Notes: generated by a model not told the origin, from the letters alone. Positions 51,506 to 62,995 are shown, counted from the stretch's first letter. The stretch is DNA of 64,000 nucleotides from Dillenia suffruticosa (GCA_033439265.1 JAVTVX010000026.1:9425001-9489000); one strand, 5' to 3'. Program-made: numbers and translations.

Positions 51506-53133
51506 TATTAATATATTTAATTATCTATTTTGTTTACAAAACCGTAGGTTTCTATTTTAATTTCAGTTTAATTTTTAATTTCATATTATTTTAATAGTAA
51601 AAATAAATAGATCATGGATATAAATGTTAACTTTAGACGTTTTGTGAAAATTTTTATATATTTTTAAAAATTGAGGGATTTGTTTGTATTTGATCATAAA
51701 TTCAAGAAGCATTTTAGTACTTTTGTTTTTAAATTTTTTCTTCTAAATTTTTCTTCAGTAAAAATCCATAATTATGAGATTATGGCATATTTATCAACCG
51801 ATCCAAATTGAATACAAAGGCTTTGTATGATAAAATCAATATCCCACAAACCCAAAGACAAAATGTAAAAAAATAAAAATGTAATAATGAAGGGATAAAT
51901 TAATAAAAAAAAAATCTTAGATCAAACCAAAATCAAATGCACGACCTTGCTAATTCAACACCGCACTCTTTTCCCTTATCATCTCCAATGTTACAAATTC
52001 TATGCCAGTAAAACTTGATTCATTTTTTTTTTATTTTTTTTGTGATTGTACAAAGATTTAAATTTAAGATATTAGGTTGGAGGAAAAGGTTTGTACCACT
52101 AAATTATCTCCTTAAAAACGTAAACCTTGATCCATATAATAGTATTAAAATAATATACCGAACTGAATAAATTCAATTTTAAAAAAATAAATGTCTAGAA
52201 ATATATAACGAGAAATAATCAAAACGATATGCAACAAAGTCAAGCACGAAGTGGAGTGGCCTACGAACAACACAACAATATATCATCAAAATCATAACAG
52301 TCTAATTTTCAAGAGAAAAAGTGATGATATATCAAAATTAAAAAAAGTAAATAAAAACTCATTATTAATTGAATTTAAGAAAAGTTAGTTAATTAATTAA
52401 ACTTTATAAACACATCATGTATGATATAAATTACTAGCACCTGAACTAAAATCCTCAATGAGTCTCACCTCCTAATAACAAAGACAATCAAAAGCACAAA
52501 AATAACGAACTTTTGCCCATAAACTTGAAAGAAATAAATAGCGGTTACAAGTTTCTCCGAACAAATTTACACTATTTATGATGCATGTTATGTTAAAACC
52601 ACGTGTTCTTTTCTCTCTTGGCCTTCGAATACGACACAGACTTAAAAAGATAAATCTAAAATACCATCGGACTCCTTTTTAATCGATAATATTACTTATT
52701 AAAAAATCCACTATTCAAATGCTTCATTATTTAGAATGAAACTGCAAGAATTTTACATAATTAAGGAGATCTCCAACAATGAATTCACTCCAAATTACAA
52801 CATTGACTCAACAAGCGCATTCTCTAGGATAAAGGAAATAAAAGAAATTCACCAAGATACATACTTTCTTTTGTTTTAATTATTAACATGCTTCATGCAA
52901 AGGCACCACTACACTATTGGTATTCTAACTGTGTCCAAATTGATACTTCATGCAAAGGCTCCACCGGCTCCAACACCGAGGACCATTAAATATGATAAGA
53001 ATCACATATAAGAGTTGAAATTATACACACACTGACCTATTTTTGATTTCCTGTCATACTGCATCTTAAGCTTGCTGTGGTTCATAGCTTCACAGTTTCA
53101 TCTTCACCAAGAAGTTGATGGCAATCAACCTCT
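51171..53133. other. Upstream intergenic region of NPF8.3-like gene
   Basis: This is very AT-rich sequence with an (AT)n microsatellite at 51472-51502. Near 52040-52130 a minus-strand stretch (TTTAGTGGTACAAACC ... TTAAATTTAAATC) looks like a heavily decayed tRNA-type SINE, not firm enough to call separately. No coding region is recognised. Confidence 0.4.
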
Positions 53134-53136
53134 ATA

Positions 53137-53745
53137 CACTACAAAAAAACACGGTTTTAGTCACGGATTTTCGCGACGGAAAAAATTCGTCGCTATTTTG
53201 CGACGAATTTAGCGACAAAAACTTTTTCATCGCTAATTTACCACAAAATTTGCAACGAAAAGGAAGTCGTGGCTAAATTAGCGACGGACACATCATTCGT
53301 AGCAAAATTCGTCGCTAATTAGTGACGAAAAAATTTTCGTGACTAAATTCGTCGCTAATTGCCGACAAAAAAATTTTTCATTGCAAATTTCGTCGCTAAA
53401 TAAGTTTTTTATATTAAAATATTAATATAATATTTAAATTAAAAAATTAATTTAAAAACCATGGTTTAGCGACGGATTTCTAAATCCGTGGCTGATTCAG
53501 CGACGGATTCGAAATCCGTCGCTAAATAGGTCTTTTATATATAATTAAATAAAATATAATATTAATATAATATTTAAATTAAAAAATTAATTTAACAACC
53601 GAATTTAATTTAGCGACGGATTTCCAAATCCGTGGCTGATTCAGCGACGGATTCCAAATCCGTCGCTCAATAATTAGAATTTTGTTTTATTTTTATTTTA
53701 TTTTAATAAATTCAGCGACGGATTTGGAAATCCGTCGCTGAATTT
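53137..53745. repeat. Left subterminal repeat array of CACTA element
   Basis: Direct and inverted GCGACGGATTT-type words recur. One perfect palindrome is at 53711-53742, with arms TTCAGCGACGGATTT and AAATCCGTCGCTGAA around GG. The array matches the right side (55133-55600) in word content. Confidence 0.85.
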
Positions 53746-54012
53746 TATCTTCTTTTAATTATAATTTTATTTTATTTTTATTTTATTTTTTTATTTTATA
53801 TTAATAAATCATATTATTATTTTATAATATTTTAATTTACATTTTAAAAAAAACCATATATTTTATTTTATTTAAATTATATATATATTTTAATTAATTT
53901 ATTATTTTTTTTCTTTTTTTTGATTTAATATTTTTTATTATTGTATAGGTAATTTTATTTTATTTGTTTTATTTTATTTAATAATATAAATTTTTTAATT
54001 AAATATTAATCT

Positions 54013-54246
54013 AGCACGGGCGCCGGCCCTTGCACGCACGGGCGCCTGCCTGCCTGGGCGCCCGCGCCCTGCGCGTGCTGGGGCGTGCCTGCCTGGGCGC
54101 CCAGGTAGGCGCTGCCTGCTGGGGCGCCCAGGCAGCCCAGGCAGGCGCCCAGGCGCACGCGCGCCTGCTGGGGTGCCTGCTGAGGCGCCCAGGCAGGCCA
54201 GGCAGGCGCCCAGGCGGGCAAGCGCGGGCGCCTGCCTGCTGGGGCG
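54013..54246. repeat. GC-rich block, left arm of CACTA element
   Basis: About 230 bases are built from GGCGCCCAGGCAGGC and GCCTGCCTGGGCGCC variants, standing out sharply from AT-rich surroundings. The words are mutually complementary, so strong folding is expected. Apparent long reading frames here come from composition, not coding. Confidence 0.8.
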
Positions 54247-54280
54247 TGTCACAAAAAATTTAAATAAATTTGTAGTTGAA

Positions 54281-54340
54281 GGGATTCGAACCTTGGACTT
54301 GGACCTCAACCTCAAAGACATGTTACCACTGCACCACGGG
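54281..54340 (-). repeat. tRNA-like A/B-box module, left arm of CACTA
   Basis: On the minus strand an A-box-like GTGGTGCAGTGGTAACA (54321-54338) is followed about 30 bases on by a perfect B-box core GGTTCGAATCCC (54281-54292). This is the internal RNA polymerase III promoter layout of tRNA genes and SINEs. It points outward into the GC-rich block. It does not fold as an obvious full tRNA. Confidence 0.6.
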
Positions 54341-54896
54341 TGTTATTGTGTGACTTTTTTCCTCCTCTTTGTTTTCTATTCGCACTTTTTTTTCCTTATC
54401 TCTATTTTTTTTTCTTTCTACTCTCATTTCTTATATATAATAATTTTATTATAACGAATCAAAATATTTTATAATTAAATATATAGATTTTTTAAATTAT
54501 TAATATATTATAATTTATTGATAATTATAATTTTATAGTTTTGAGATATTGTAATCCATTTTTAAATTATAGATTAAAAAAATAAAATAAAAATGAAAAA
54601 AAATAATAAGATAATAAGATAAAAGAGAAAAGAAGAAATCAAAATATAATATAAACATATTTTTTAATTAATTTATTATTTTATTTTAAATAAGTATTTT
54701 ATTATTTTTTATTTTATTAAAAATTATCATATTTATTATTTTTAATTAATATTATTTTAGGTTGGTGGTATAAATAAAAAAAGTTATTATATTTATTATT
54801 TTAAATTATTATTATATATTATTTTATTATTATTAGAAAAATATGAAATAAAGATAATAAATAATAAAAAAAGAAATTTATATCATAATAATATAT

Positions 54897-54965
54897 TTGG
54901 CTCGGTGGTTTACAGGTTGCATGCAGGAGTTCGGAGGAGTGCGGAGTTCGAAGTTCGAAACACGG
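54897..54965 (+). repeat. tRNA-like A/B-box module, right arm of CACTA
   Basis: On the plus strand an A-box-like TTGGCTCGGTGGTTTACAGG (54897-54916) is followed by a weaker B-box-like GAAGTTCGAAACAC (54950-54963). It points right, into the second GC-rich block, mirroring the left module. Confidence 0.45.
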
Positions 54966-55007
54966 TGGAGGCAGGAGGCAGAAGGCATTTTCCAGAAATT
55001 AAGAGTG

Positions 55008-55103
55008 CATGCGCGGGGTGCGGGGTGCTGGCTCAGGTGTCACGCGCTCGGGCGGGCGGGGTGCGGGGTGGGCAAGGGTGGCGCTCGGGTGACACGTGCC
55101 CTC
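55008..55103. repeat. GC-rich block, right arm of CACTA element
   Basis: About 95 bases of GC-rich sequence (GTGCATGCGCGGGGTGCGGG and GGGCGGGCGGGGTGCGGGG) follow the right tRNA-like module. It is shorter than and different in wording from the left block. Confidence 0.7.
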
Positions 55104-55132
55104 CCTGAACATTTCATTTGACGGAATTTGAA

Positions 55133-55600
55133 ATCAGCGACGGATTTGAATCTGTCGCTGAATTTAGCGACGGATTTTTGTGACGGATTCCAAATCCGTC
55201 GCTGAATTTAGCGACGGATTTTTTAATTATTACAGATTTTTTTTCCCCTTAATTAGTGACGGATTTTAGCGACAAAAATTATCTGTCGCTAAATTTAGCG
55301 ACGAATTTTAGATTTTCGTCGCTAAATTTAGCAACGGATTTTTTTTATGTCGCTAATTTAGCGACGGATAATTTTTCGTCGCTAAAGTTTGTGACGAATT
55401 TTAGCGACGAAAAATTATTTGTCGCTAAATTTAGCGACGGATTTCAATTTTCGTCGCTAAATTTAGCGACGGATTTCTAATTTCCGTCGCTAAATTTTTG
55501 CGACGCGTTATTAGCTACGAAAAATTTTTCGTCGCTAAATCCGTCGCTAATGTTTTTAGCGACGAATTTTTTTAAAATTTTCGTCGCTAAATTTGTGGCT
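55133..55600. repeat. Right subterminal repeat array of CACTA element
   Basis: Dense GCGACGGATTT, TTCGTCGCTAAATTTAGCG and related words fill this stretch up to the right terminus, and many form short hairpins with one another. Confidence 0.85.
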
Positions 55601-55625
55601 AAAAGGCTGTTTTTTTGTAGTGATA

Positions 55626-56624
55626 GTTACCAGCACCAAAGGTGTCATCAGGAGTCGAAAGAAATTAAATTTATCTCACAGTTTCCTCTTGTAGAAGGAG
55701 AGAAATCAGGCGCCTATCTCACTTTCAATTGCTAACAATTCCTTCTTTCTTCATTTCTACGGCTGATGTAACCAATAAAAACACATTTGAGAGTACTTGG
55801 GTCAAATTTGCCTCTATGTTGAGAATGTTTATGAACAAATGTTACACATTTAAATATTTTGGGAGCAAAGTTGTTGGTGACATTGAAGTTGGGATAGAGT
55901 TTCCAAGGACTTGTGGCGGACTCTTAAAATTAAATATTCTCGTGGGATGTCTATTTATGATATAAGTTACAGTTAATATGGCTTCTCCCTAATAATTTTT
56001 TTAAACCTGTTTTTGAAAAAGAAGAGTTTCGGTAATAGCTAAAAGATGGCTATTTTTCCATTCAACCACTTCGTTTTATTGGGAAGTGTTAATATAATAT
56101 GATTCTTGAATGATGTCGTGTTGTTGAAAAAATGGAAAGAGGGTTTGATTAAAATAATCTTTTGCATTATCAAATTGAAATCATTTTATTTTCATTCCGA
56201 ATTGTGTCTTGACCACACTAAAATATTTTTAAAATACAATACTCACATCTGATTTGTTTTTTTTAAAAAAAAAAATTCACGTCACGCGAATATATTCTGA
56301 AACAAACCAACGAGTCCCATAAACAAACCAACGATTCCCAGAAATGTTGGGTACAATAGAAGGATCTCAAATGCCACTATAAATAAGAGGGAATGAAACA
56401 GATATTCTTTTATTGCTTATTAGAAAAATAACATATTTATGCTTAGCAAGTTCACACAAGACACAATGAAAACTTTTAACTGGAATTTTATTGAATAATT
56501 AAAGAAATAAAATTTTAAGAACATTAAATGACGGATAACTAACCCGAAGATGATGAAACTAGATCTTATTTTTATTGGATTTAAATGACTTGGAAAATAA
56601 TAACAAAAGGAAACAATTACCAAT
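55626..56624. other. Intergenic, nothing firm
   Basis: An open stretch at 55729-55965 on the plus strand (78 residues) shows no domain. The left part continues the host sequence interrupted by the CACTA element. No RNA gene or repeat is recognised. Confidence 0.3.
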
Positions 56625-56640
56625 TTTATTTACTTTATTA

Positions 56641-56849
56641 ATATAGGTTGGCTCAATTGGATGTGGGGTTAAGTTTTCTTAAATATGATCGAGATTCAAC
56701 TCCCGTCAGGAGTATCGAGCCCTCATGTGTATGGAGTGTTTTCCGTTAAGAAATCCACCCTCCAAAAAGGAGTCACTACAGCAATAAATTCGGATTAGTC
56801 GGGACAAAATCTTAGATATTGGTATCCAAAACATGATAAAAAAAAAATC
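56641..56849 (+). mobile_element. tRNA-derived SINE
   Basis: It opens with an A-box-like GGTTGGCTCAATTGGATG, has a B-box-like GAGATTCAACTCCC about 45 bases on, and ends in a run of about ten A. Similar host sequence flanks it (TTTTATTTACTTTATT before, TCTATTTACTTCTTTTA after), consistent with an imperfect target duplication. Its size of about 200 bases is usual for plant SINEs. Confidence 0.65.
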
Positions 56850-56864
56850 TATTTACTTCTTTTA

Positions 56865-57740
56865 GCTTTGACATGGCATCACAGGAGCAGTTTTCTCTTG
56901 AAAAGTACCCTCTTATGGTTTTTACGACTTGAAGAAAGACGTGATTGGAAACTAATGCCCAGAATTTCTAGGTTGCTTGATTCTCTTTGGTTGTGCTATT
57001 CACGAGGTCCTCTACTTCCTACTTGCCTTTGTTGCATATCATTTCTATTTCCATTATACAAGAATTTAAATATAAAATAGTTAAATCAAGAAAGAAGAAT
57101 TTATATCACTATATTGTTTCTTAGAAGATTTGTCTTATATCATTTCGGTTACTTCCAGTTGTATACTAATAAATTTGTAGTTTATAACAATTAATTTTCG
57201 CTCTTAATTATTATCATGCTTTTGATGGGATTCTTTTGTTTCCTCGCCTTGACCATTTCACATCAAACAAGGCACCCTAATGTAATCGATTTTGCAAATT
57301 TTTTTTTTCATAATTGATATTGAAAGTTGAACCCAATTTGGTGCGTGTTTTGAAAATTGAATTTCTTCACCCGGGAGGGAAAAGAGTGAGGTGCTGAATT
57401 TGTAGAAGAGACCAATGCATTTGATTTTGGTTTCATCAAGAGTTTCTTTTTAAATTTATCCATCTTTATCGTTAGTTTCTTTTTTTCTTGCATTATTTTG
57501 GTTGTTAGGGTTTGTTTGCTTGATTCAATCTTGATTGCTTTGAAAAATATGTTGTGATCTAATAATTATCTTAAAGTTAGACATAGGATTCTATTGAAGA
57601 CACTTTTAATTAGGGTTTGTTCAGTTTTCAACGTAAATTTAGTTGAATTTTAAAGCAATTCACAATTCTCACAATTATCTCAAAATTGCTTTAAGGACGG
57701 CAGGTATCAGGATGTAATAACTAGTTATAAAAGATACATC
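56865..57740. other. Intergenic, no clear gene
   Basis: A plus-strand open stretch at 56868-57080 and a minus-strand one at 57308-57493 show no recognisable domain. TTGTTAGGGTTTG near 57505 resembles plant leader sequence, but no coding region follows. Confidence 0.3.
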
Positions 57741-57744
57741 TAAT

Positions 57745-58035
57745 GCAACAGTAACAACAAATTACGATTTAATCTTAATATTTTTGATCAACTATTTGAG
57801 AGACAAATTGAAAAAGGGTAAATAAAAGAAAAATGAAATAAATAAATATATATATATATATATAGAAATAAAAATAAAAAGAAAATAAAATAAAAATAAA
57901 TCAATCAATAGATAAATATAAAAAATATATTGGTTTAATTTGTGTAGATTCTTTTACGTTATCCATTTCTATCCAAAACTATTTTCTTTTTTAAATCTTT
58001 AATTTCTATATTTTTACGGATAACTTGTATTAAAG
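57745..58035 (-). mobile_element. RTE LINE 3' end, minus strand
   Basis: The left edge shows AACAACAAATTACG and ATTTGAGAGACAAATTG, the reverse of the RTE end, then A/T-rich tail sequence and TTTGTGTAGATTC followed by decayed C-terminal coding. It is a 5'-truncated copy of about 290 bases related to the LINE at 2714-5072. Confidence 0.7.
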
Positions 58036-58416
58036 AAATTTAATTAAAGGGAGAACTGCAGTCCAGAGTGCAACAGTGCATGTATGTACACTATCATTTT
58101 TCTTTATTAACACACTTGGATATTTTCATTTATTTTTGTTGCAAAACTAGTGCTTGCATGAATTTTAACTCGTATATATTTTCATGTTAAGCATTGGAGT
58201 AGGAAATTGTGATCATGCAACTGTTATGAAAATCTGTTGCATGTAAATTGGGAGAGAACCCCATGCCTCTATGTTGTTGGTATTTGCAATACAAGAAAGA
58301 GACTATGTTTATAGAATTTAGAGTGCATTACCCCATTTGTTGACACTGTTTTGTACCTACGATGATTCTAGTATGCTGTCTTCTGCCTTCATACCTGATA
58401 AATAGCTGATTATGCA

Positions 58417-58575
58417 GATCCATGTTTGCCTTTACAAACATCCTTTGGACCAATAGGTTTCGAGAAAGTATTAGACTTAAGCTTGTTCAGCAGCTCTTTA
58501 TCGGCTTGTAGGTTCACTTGACTAGAGTTGTCGATTTTGTAGGAGTTTTCCAACCACTTCTTCTTCTTCTTCTTT
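58417..58575 (-). pseudogene. Orphan coding-like stretch, unknown protein
   Basis: On the minus strand an acceptor-like run of AGAAG repeats is followed by an open frame with balanced residue use: WLENSYKIDNSSQVNLQADK, then ELLNKLKSNTFSKPIGPKDV and CKGKHGSA, ending at a stop. It is soluble and lysine-rich with no motif I recognise. It could be the last exon of a gene, a gene fragment or a processed copy. The preceding open part is low-complexity (poly-K, poly-G from homopolymers) and is not credible coding. Confidence 0.3.
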
Positions 58576-58579
58576 TTTT

Positions 58580-59734
58580 TTTTTATGATAACAAATTGAA
58601 GGCTTTCAATTTGTAACATAATGTATGGGGTCATCAATGAGTGAAGAGCATTGCTGTTGTCAAACTTCTTGCTTAGGCTGCATCTTTTCAGGTTTGTAGC
58701 CTTCCTCTTTTTATCGTCGTGTTGGTTGTCTCTCCCCCTCCCCCCCCCCCCCCCCAAAAAAAACAGAGAAACCACATGCTGCTGATTGGTTCCTTTACAG
58801 AGTATTCCATCAAGTCTTTCAAACTAAGATATCACGCCTAGAATTTTTTAAATGCTTTTGTTGAATATTTTCAATCTTTGTCTAGGTCTCAAAAGCTTAT
58901 ATTCCTTGCAACCTATAATAGTATTTTCTTTTGGAATTTCCTTCTCTATGATCCATCAAATTCTTGTCAGTAGTTTGAAATTTAGCAACATGGCTGGCAT
59001 TACCTGATATTTGAAAGAATTAAATTAACAAAGGTTTAGGGGACAATTGGTTTTCATTTAAAAAAAGGGGGGAAGAGTTTTACGCCCTTAAACTCCTGAA
59101 ACTATCACATAACTGCTAAACTCCTAAAAATATCATTAAAATCCCTTAAAATGCTGTTTATATCCGAGAAGAGTATAACGCCCTCCCTGCCCCCAGCTGG
59201 CCCCTGCATGTTATATCTCACACTACTAAAATAAAGTAATTTGGAGGTTGTGCCTTTGGTGGGTGTCCTCAATCTCTTGACATAAAAGTCTCAATAACAT
59301 TGCATTGTGGGTATGGCGAATATATATGGTTGCTTTATTTATTTATTTATTTTTAGTCACTTGGAGTTTTTCAATTAGTTAAATTTTCTATTTATGTAGA
59401 ATGAGTTTCTTTTTTTACCTATTTTCGCAATTGTGGCAAACAATACACAACCATTTTTCTCAATATCTTCTCTCTTTTTCGATATATTAGGTTTGTTTGG
59501 TGATGCATTTAATATTAATTAGATTTGTTGAAAGAACTAAACCTGGTTGTAATACTGGACTGGACATTGATGAGTCCGACCTTTGGTGTAACATTGTAGA
59601 GTGGTGGTTGCATCAGCTGCTCTCGCAATTGCTATAGGCCTTTACCTTTTTAATCAATAAAAGTTATGGATTGCTTGTCTTATAAAGTTATTCTTGATCA
59701 GGAAACTATTATGATTTTTTTAAAAAATAAACTT
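58580..59734. other. Intergenic, C16A8 homopolymer junction
   Basis: C16 followed by A8 lies at 58740-58763. The rest is AT-rich. A phrase near 59640-59665 (TTTTTAATCAATAAAAG) has an AATAAA, but no gene is seen upstream. Confidence 0.3.
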
Positions 59735-60240
59735 GATATTTATATGGAGACAAAATGGCTCTTCGTATGAGCCACAATTATGGAGAAGTTGAAGGGTTAA
59801 GTCAGTGGACATAAGGAGGCCCATTGAAGTTCAATGGTCTGCCCAAAAAGTGAAGAGTCAAGATACAAAATATAGAACACGTGTAGGATGCCAAAGATCA
59901 ATGATTTTTTGTGGTTCAAAATATTTATATGTGATTTTGTCTCTTTAGTTGCTAGGTTGCTTAATCTTCTTAGTTCGAGTATTGAATAATTGTATTAATT
60001 GCGGATCTAGACTAGAGTACTATATAAACTCATCTTGGTGCTAAGTTGTAATTAAGTTTCAAGCAATAATCCAAGTACCTTCCTCTTCCCTCTTTTTTGG
60101 GATACCGGGCTCGAACCGGGGCACATGCGGTCAGGCACTTTTAGACTCCTTCCCCAGTGCCACATTTGATGTCCGAGCTTGGGTACCTTCCTCTTCCCTC
60201 TTGTGAGTGTGTAAGTGATCTCTAGCAAAGTTTACAAAAA
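59735..60240 (+). mobile_element. LTR-like block (Copia/TRIM type), host of a SINE
   Basis: On the plus strand it shows a promoter-like ACTATATAAACTC near 60020, followed by TTTCAAGCAATAATCCAAGT and a pyrimidine-rich stretch, an arrangement often seen in plant Copia LTRs. No internal region or partner LTR is present. It is broken. The boundaries and family are uncertain. Confidence 0.35.
60095..60182 (-). mobile_element. Short tRNA-derived SINE with perfect 20-bp target duplication
   Basis: On the minus strand it has an A-box-like GTGGCACTGGGGAAGGAG and a perfect B-box GGTTCGAGCCCGG, then a short A-run. Only 88 bases long, it is flanked by GTACCTTCCTCTTCCCTCTT at 60075-60094 and again, base for base, at 60183-60202. 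This proves insertion by target-primed reverse transcription and suggests a recent event. It sits in the LTR-like block at 59735-60240. Confidence 0.85.
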
Positions 60241-60289
60241 TCTTGCTAAATAAATTAAACTAAAAATGGATCATGTGAGAGGCTGATTA

Positions 60290-62995
60290 TTGTTACTTGC
60301 TGAACTGAAATCTTCAAAAGGTTCCCTCTCCTGAGGAGAAAAGGTAATTGAAAGTATGTAATTCAACTAGAAAAAATAATTGTTAAGGAGACCCAATAGA
60401 ATCAATCACGTTTCACATCTAAGCGTATTACAATCATATTGACAAAGAAAGTATTACCTTCTCAAAGCCTCAAAGATAGTGATACAGCTTGATACTTGCA
60501 TTCAGCTATGCATAACCCCTTCTATCCTAGTCCAAAAATAGAAAATCTATTTGTAACCATAACTAAATTTTCAAAGTGCATGAAAAGAGTAATGTAGCTT
60601 TAATGTTTGGTGTCATGAAACATCATGGAAAAGGTTTGAAGAACGAGGTTGAGCAGGCGAAGGGCTTCAAATCCTTGTGCCTAGGAGTGTTTCTAGCGAA
60701 ACTCGGATGTCTACTGCATAATCAATATCAATATCTTTTTTTTTTAATTTTTTTTTCACCTACTTTCCATTTTCGATAAATTATGAAATAGAATACACAT
60801 TTTTCTCATCCTAATGATTGAGAGGAATGCCATTATGCCTGCATAATCAAGGCTTAGCATGATACCCGAGAGGTGCTCATAATGGAAGGCGACAAGGTCG
60901 CATATGCTGGCTCTCGAGCAGGACATGATCCCACCTATGAATGGTTGATGAATAACAGGACCTATCCTTTTCTCACTCCCAGCTACAATAGGACAAATAA
61001 GTGGTTAGTATAATGGCTTTTGCATAGTACAAACAACAAGAATACATGGAAATAATAGATAATTCCACAAAAATGAGTATAAAAATTTTATTAATTGACC
61101 TTGACACTCAAATTAAATCGAGCATAAGTTAACACTTATACGTGGAATTGGATAATGAACAATGAATTTGATAAGATTACTATTGTCTGAGAATAGAAAC
61201 TCATCGACTACTTTCTTATCTAAAAAGGCAAAATGCAAGAAACACTGGTTTTGGAAAACCTTGAAGAAATATGTTTCATACACAAACTCAAATTTCAATT
61301 AGAGTTCAAATTGTTGTAAATATAATTTATATCTAAACAAAACTTGGATTATAAATAACTAGATGTGAAAAAAAGGGTAAAAAAAATCAAGCATTTTTGC
61401 TATGTATATAGTCAAGACAAGGAAAAGGAAGAATCCCATCAAATGCCTGAAAATGATCAAGAACAAGAATTAATTGCTAAGAAAACTACATATTTATAAA
61501 TATAAAACTAGAAAGAGCCAAAATGATACAAAATAAACACAAGCAGGGAGTGGAGGCGCTAAGGAATGATACAGCAAATTATTAGCAGACACTGCAATTA
61601 ACCACTTTGGAAATTCCGCAAGACAGTTGCCAATCCCATCATCCATAAGACCAGAAGTTTAGTTTTTGAAAGAAAATTACTCCTGTGATCATATGCTGCT
61701 GCGTGATAGCTGGTTTTAAGAAATGCTTGTCAAATTAATTGAATATTATGAATGGAATCTTGCATGATGTTGATAACTGTAACTCGAAGAGCTTGAAATC
61801 CAAGAAAAGTCCCCCTCCCATGAATAAAGGGCATTATATCTCAAGTCTAATTCAACTAGGAAAAACTTGAGAACTTATTGGAAAAAAGACCCTCTTGAAT
61901 CAATCACATTTTATATCTAAATCTGTTAAAGAACAACATCCAATTGACAAAGAAAGACAGAATTCACAATCCTTAACCATATCAAATACAATTGTCAGCA
62001 TCAATCGGATAATTTACACAAAGTCGAACCATCAATACAACCCACAACATAACAGTTTCATTAACTCACACACATTTCACATCCAAATTTGTTTGTGAAG
62101 CATGATCCAACTGACAAAGAAGCACAAAAAATTGAGAATTTATCAGATAAAATCTCGAAGATCAGTGATGCTGCTTTGTACCTCCACCAGTGTATGCAAA
62201 ATCCCTTCTAGTCCGGTCCAAAAGATATAGAATACATTTGAAAATTAGAAATTATAAACAATAAATAATTTGCAACCATAACTAAATCACAAGTGCAATG
62301 AAAGACTCACTTAACTCTTATTGCTATGACTTTATCTCTTATTGCTAGTATCATGATAGTTAATTGAAATTTATCTTCTTTCACCATGAATGACTTCACG
62401 CTCCACGTGCTCTATTCCATAGTTATGAATTATCTCCAATTCTTGAACTAGATTCTTCCTACAAAAATGAGTAATGGTCACCTTAAGTGTGAAATTGAAC
62501 AATGAACGGTAAAGTTGATGTGATTACTTTTGCTGAAGATTAGAAGCTCATTAACTTTTTTCTTATTCAAAAGCACAACGTAAGGACATTATAAGAATAA
62601 TAGTTAGGGAAAGCTCTATAGAATCGTATTTCTTACACAGGCTCAATTTTCAATAAGATCTGAAATTGTTGTGAATATAGATTTATATGTAATTAGAACT
62701 CAGAATATAGTTCCTATTTAATGTGGAAGAAAAAAAGTACAAAAATCGATAACATGAGGAATCCTTATTGCTACATACATGGTCAAGGCAAGGAAAAGGA
62801 AAAATCCCATCAAATGTGTGAGATCAAGAACAATAATTACTAGCTAAGAAAAATATTTGTTTAGATGTATACAAGTAGAAATGGCCAAAATTACAAGCAA
62901 CAAAGGCAAGCAAGGAATGATACTGCAAAAAAATATCACAGGGCAGGATTTGCGGATAACAGCTGCCAATATGATCTTCTTTCAGACCATAAATT
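60290..62995. repeat. Imperfect direct duplication of about 1.3 kb
   Basis: Unit 1 (about 60290-61665) and unit 2 (about 61770-62995) align head-to-tail. Shared phrases in the same order include TAATTCAACTAG, GAATCAATCAC, AATTGACAAAGAAAG, TTGTAACCATAACTAAAT, GGAAAAGGAAGAATCCCATC and AGGAATGATAC. Spacing shifts show indels, including extra sequence near 60600-61050 in unit 1. No coding or known element is recognised. Confidence 0.75.

Larger units (their letters stand above)
53137..55622. mobile_element. Non-autonomous CACTA (En/Spm-type) DNA transposon
   Basis: It has exact ends: CACTACAAAAAAACA at 53137 and its reverse complement ending at 55622, with a 3-bp ATA duplication on both sides (53134-53136; 55623-55625). 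The outer 28 bases of the two ends agree at 24 positions. Both subterminal regions are packed with GCGACGGATTT/AAATCCGTCGC words in both orientations, the usual transposase-binding pattern of CACTA elements. At 2.5 kb it has no transposase gene, so it would depend on a partner in trans. The centre is AT-rich and holds two GC-rich blocks and two tRNA-like modules in mirror order. Ends are well preserved, so it may be recent. Confidence 0.95.

Noticed and set aside
52030-52140. A SINE on the minus strand
   Set aside because: Only a loose resemblance to A and B boxes, with no target duplication or defined tail. It is too decayed to report as a feature.
54006-54321. Several overlapping alanine/proline/glycine-rich reading frames on both strands
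   Set aside because: They arise from the GC-rich repetitive block of the CACTA element, which lacks stops in most frames. Composition and overlap rule out real coding.
54281-54340. A functional tRNA gene
   Set aside because: A and B boxes are present, but no acceptor stem or complete cloverleaf is apparent, and it sits inside a transposon.
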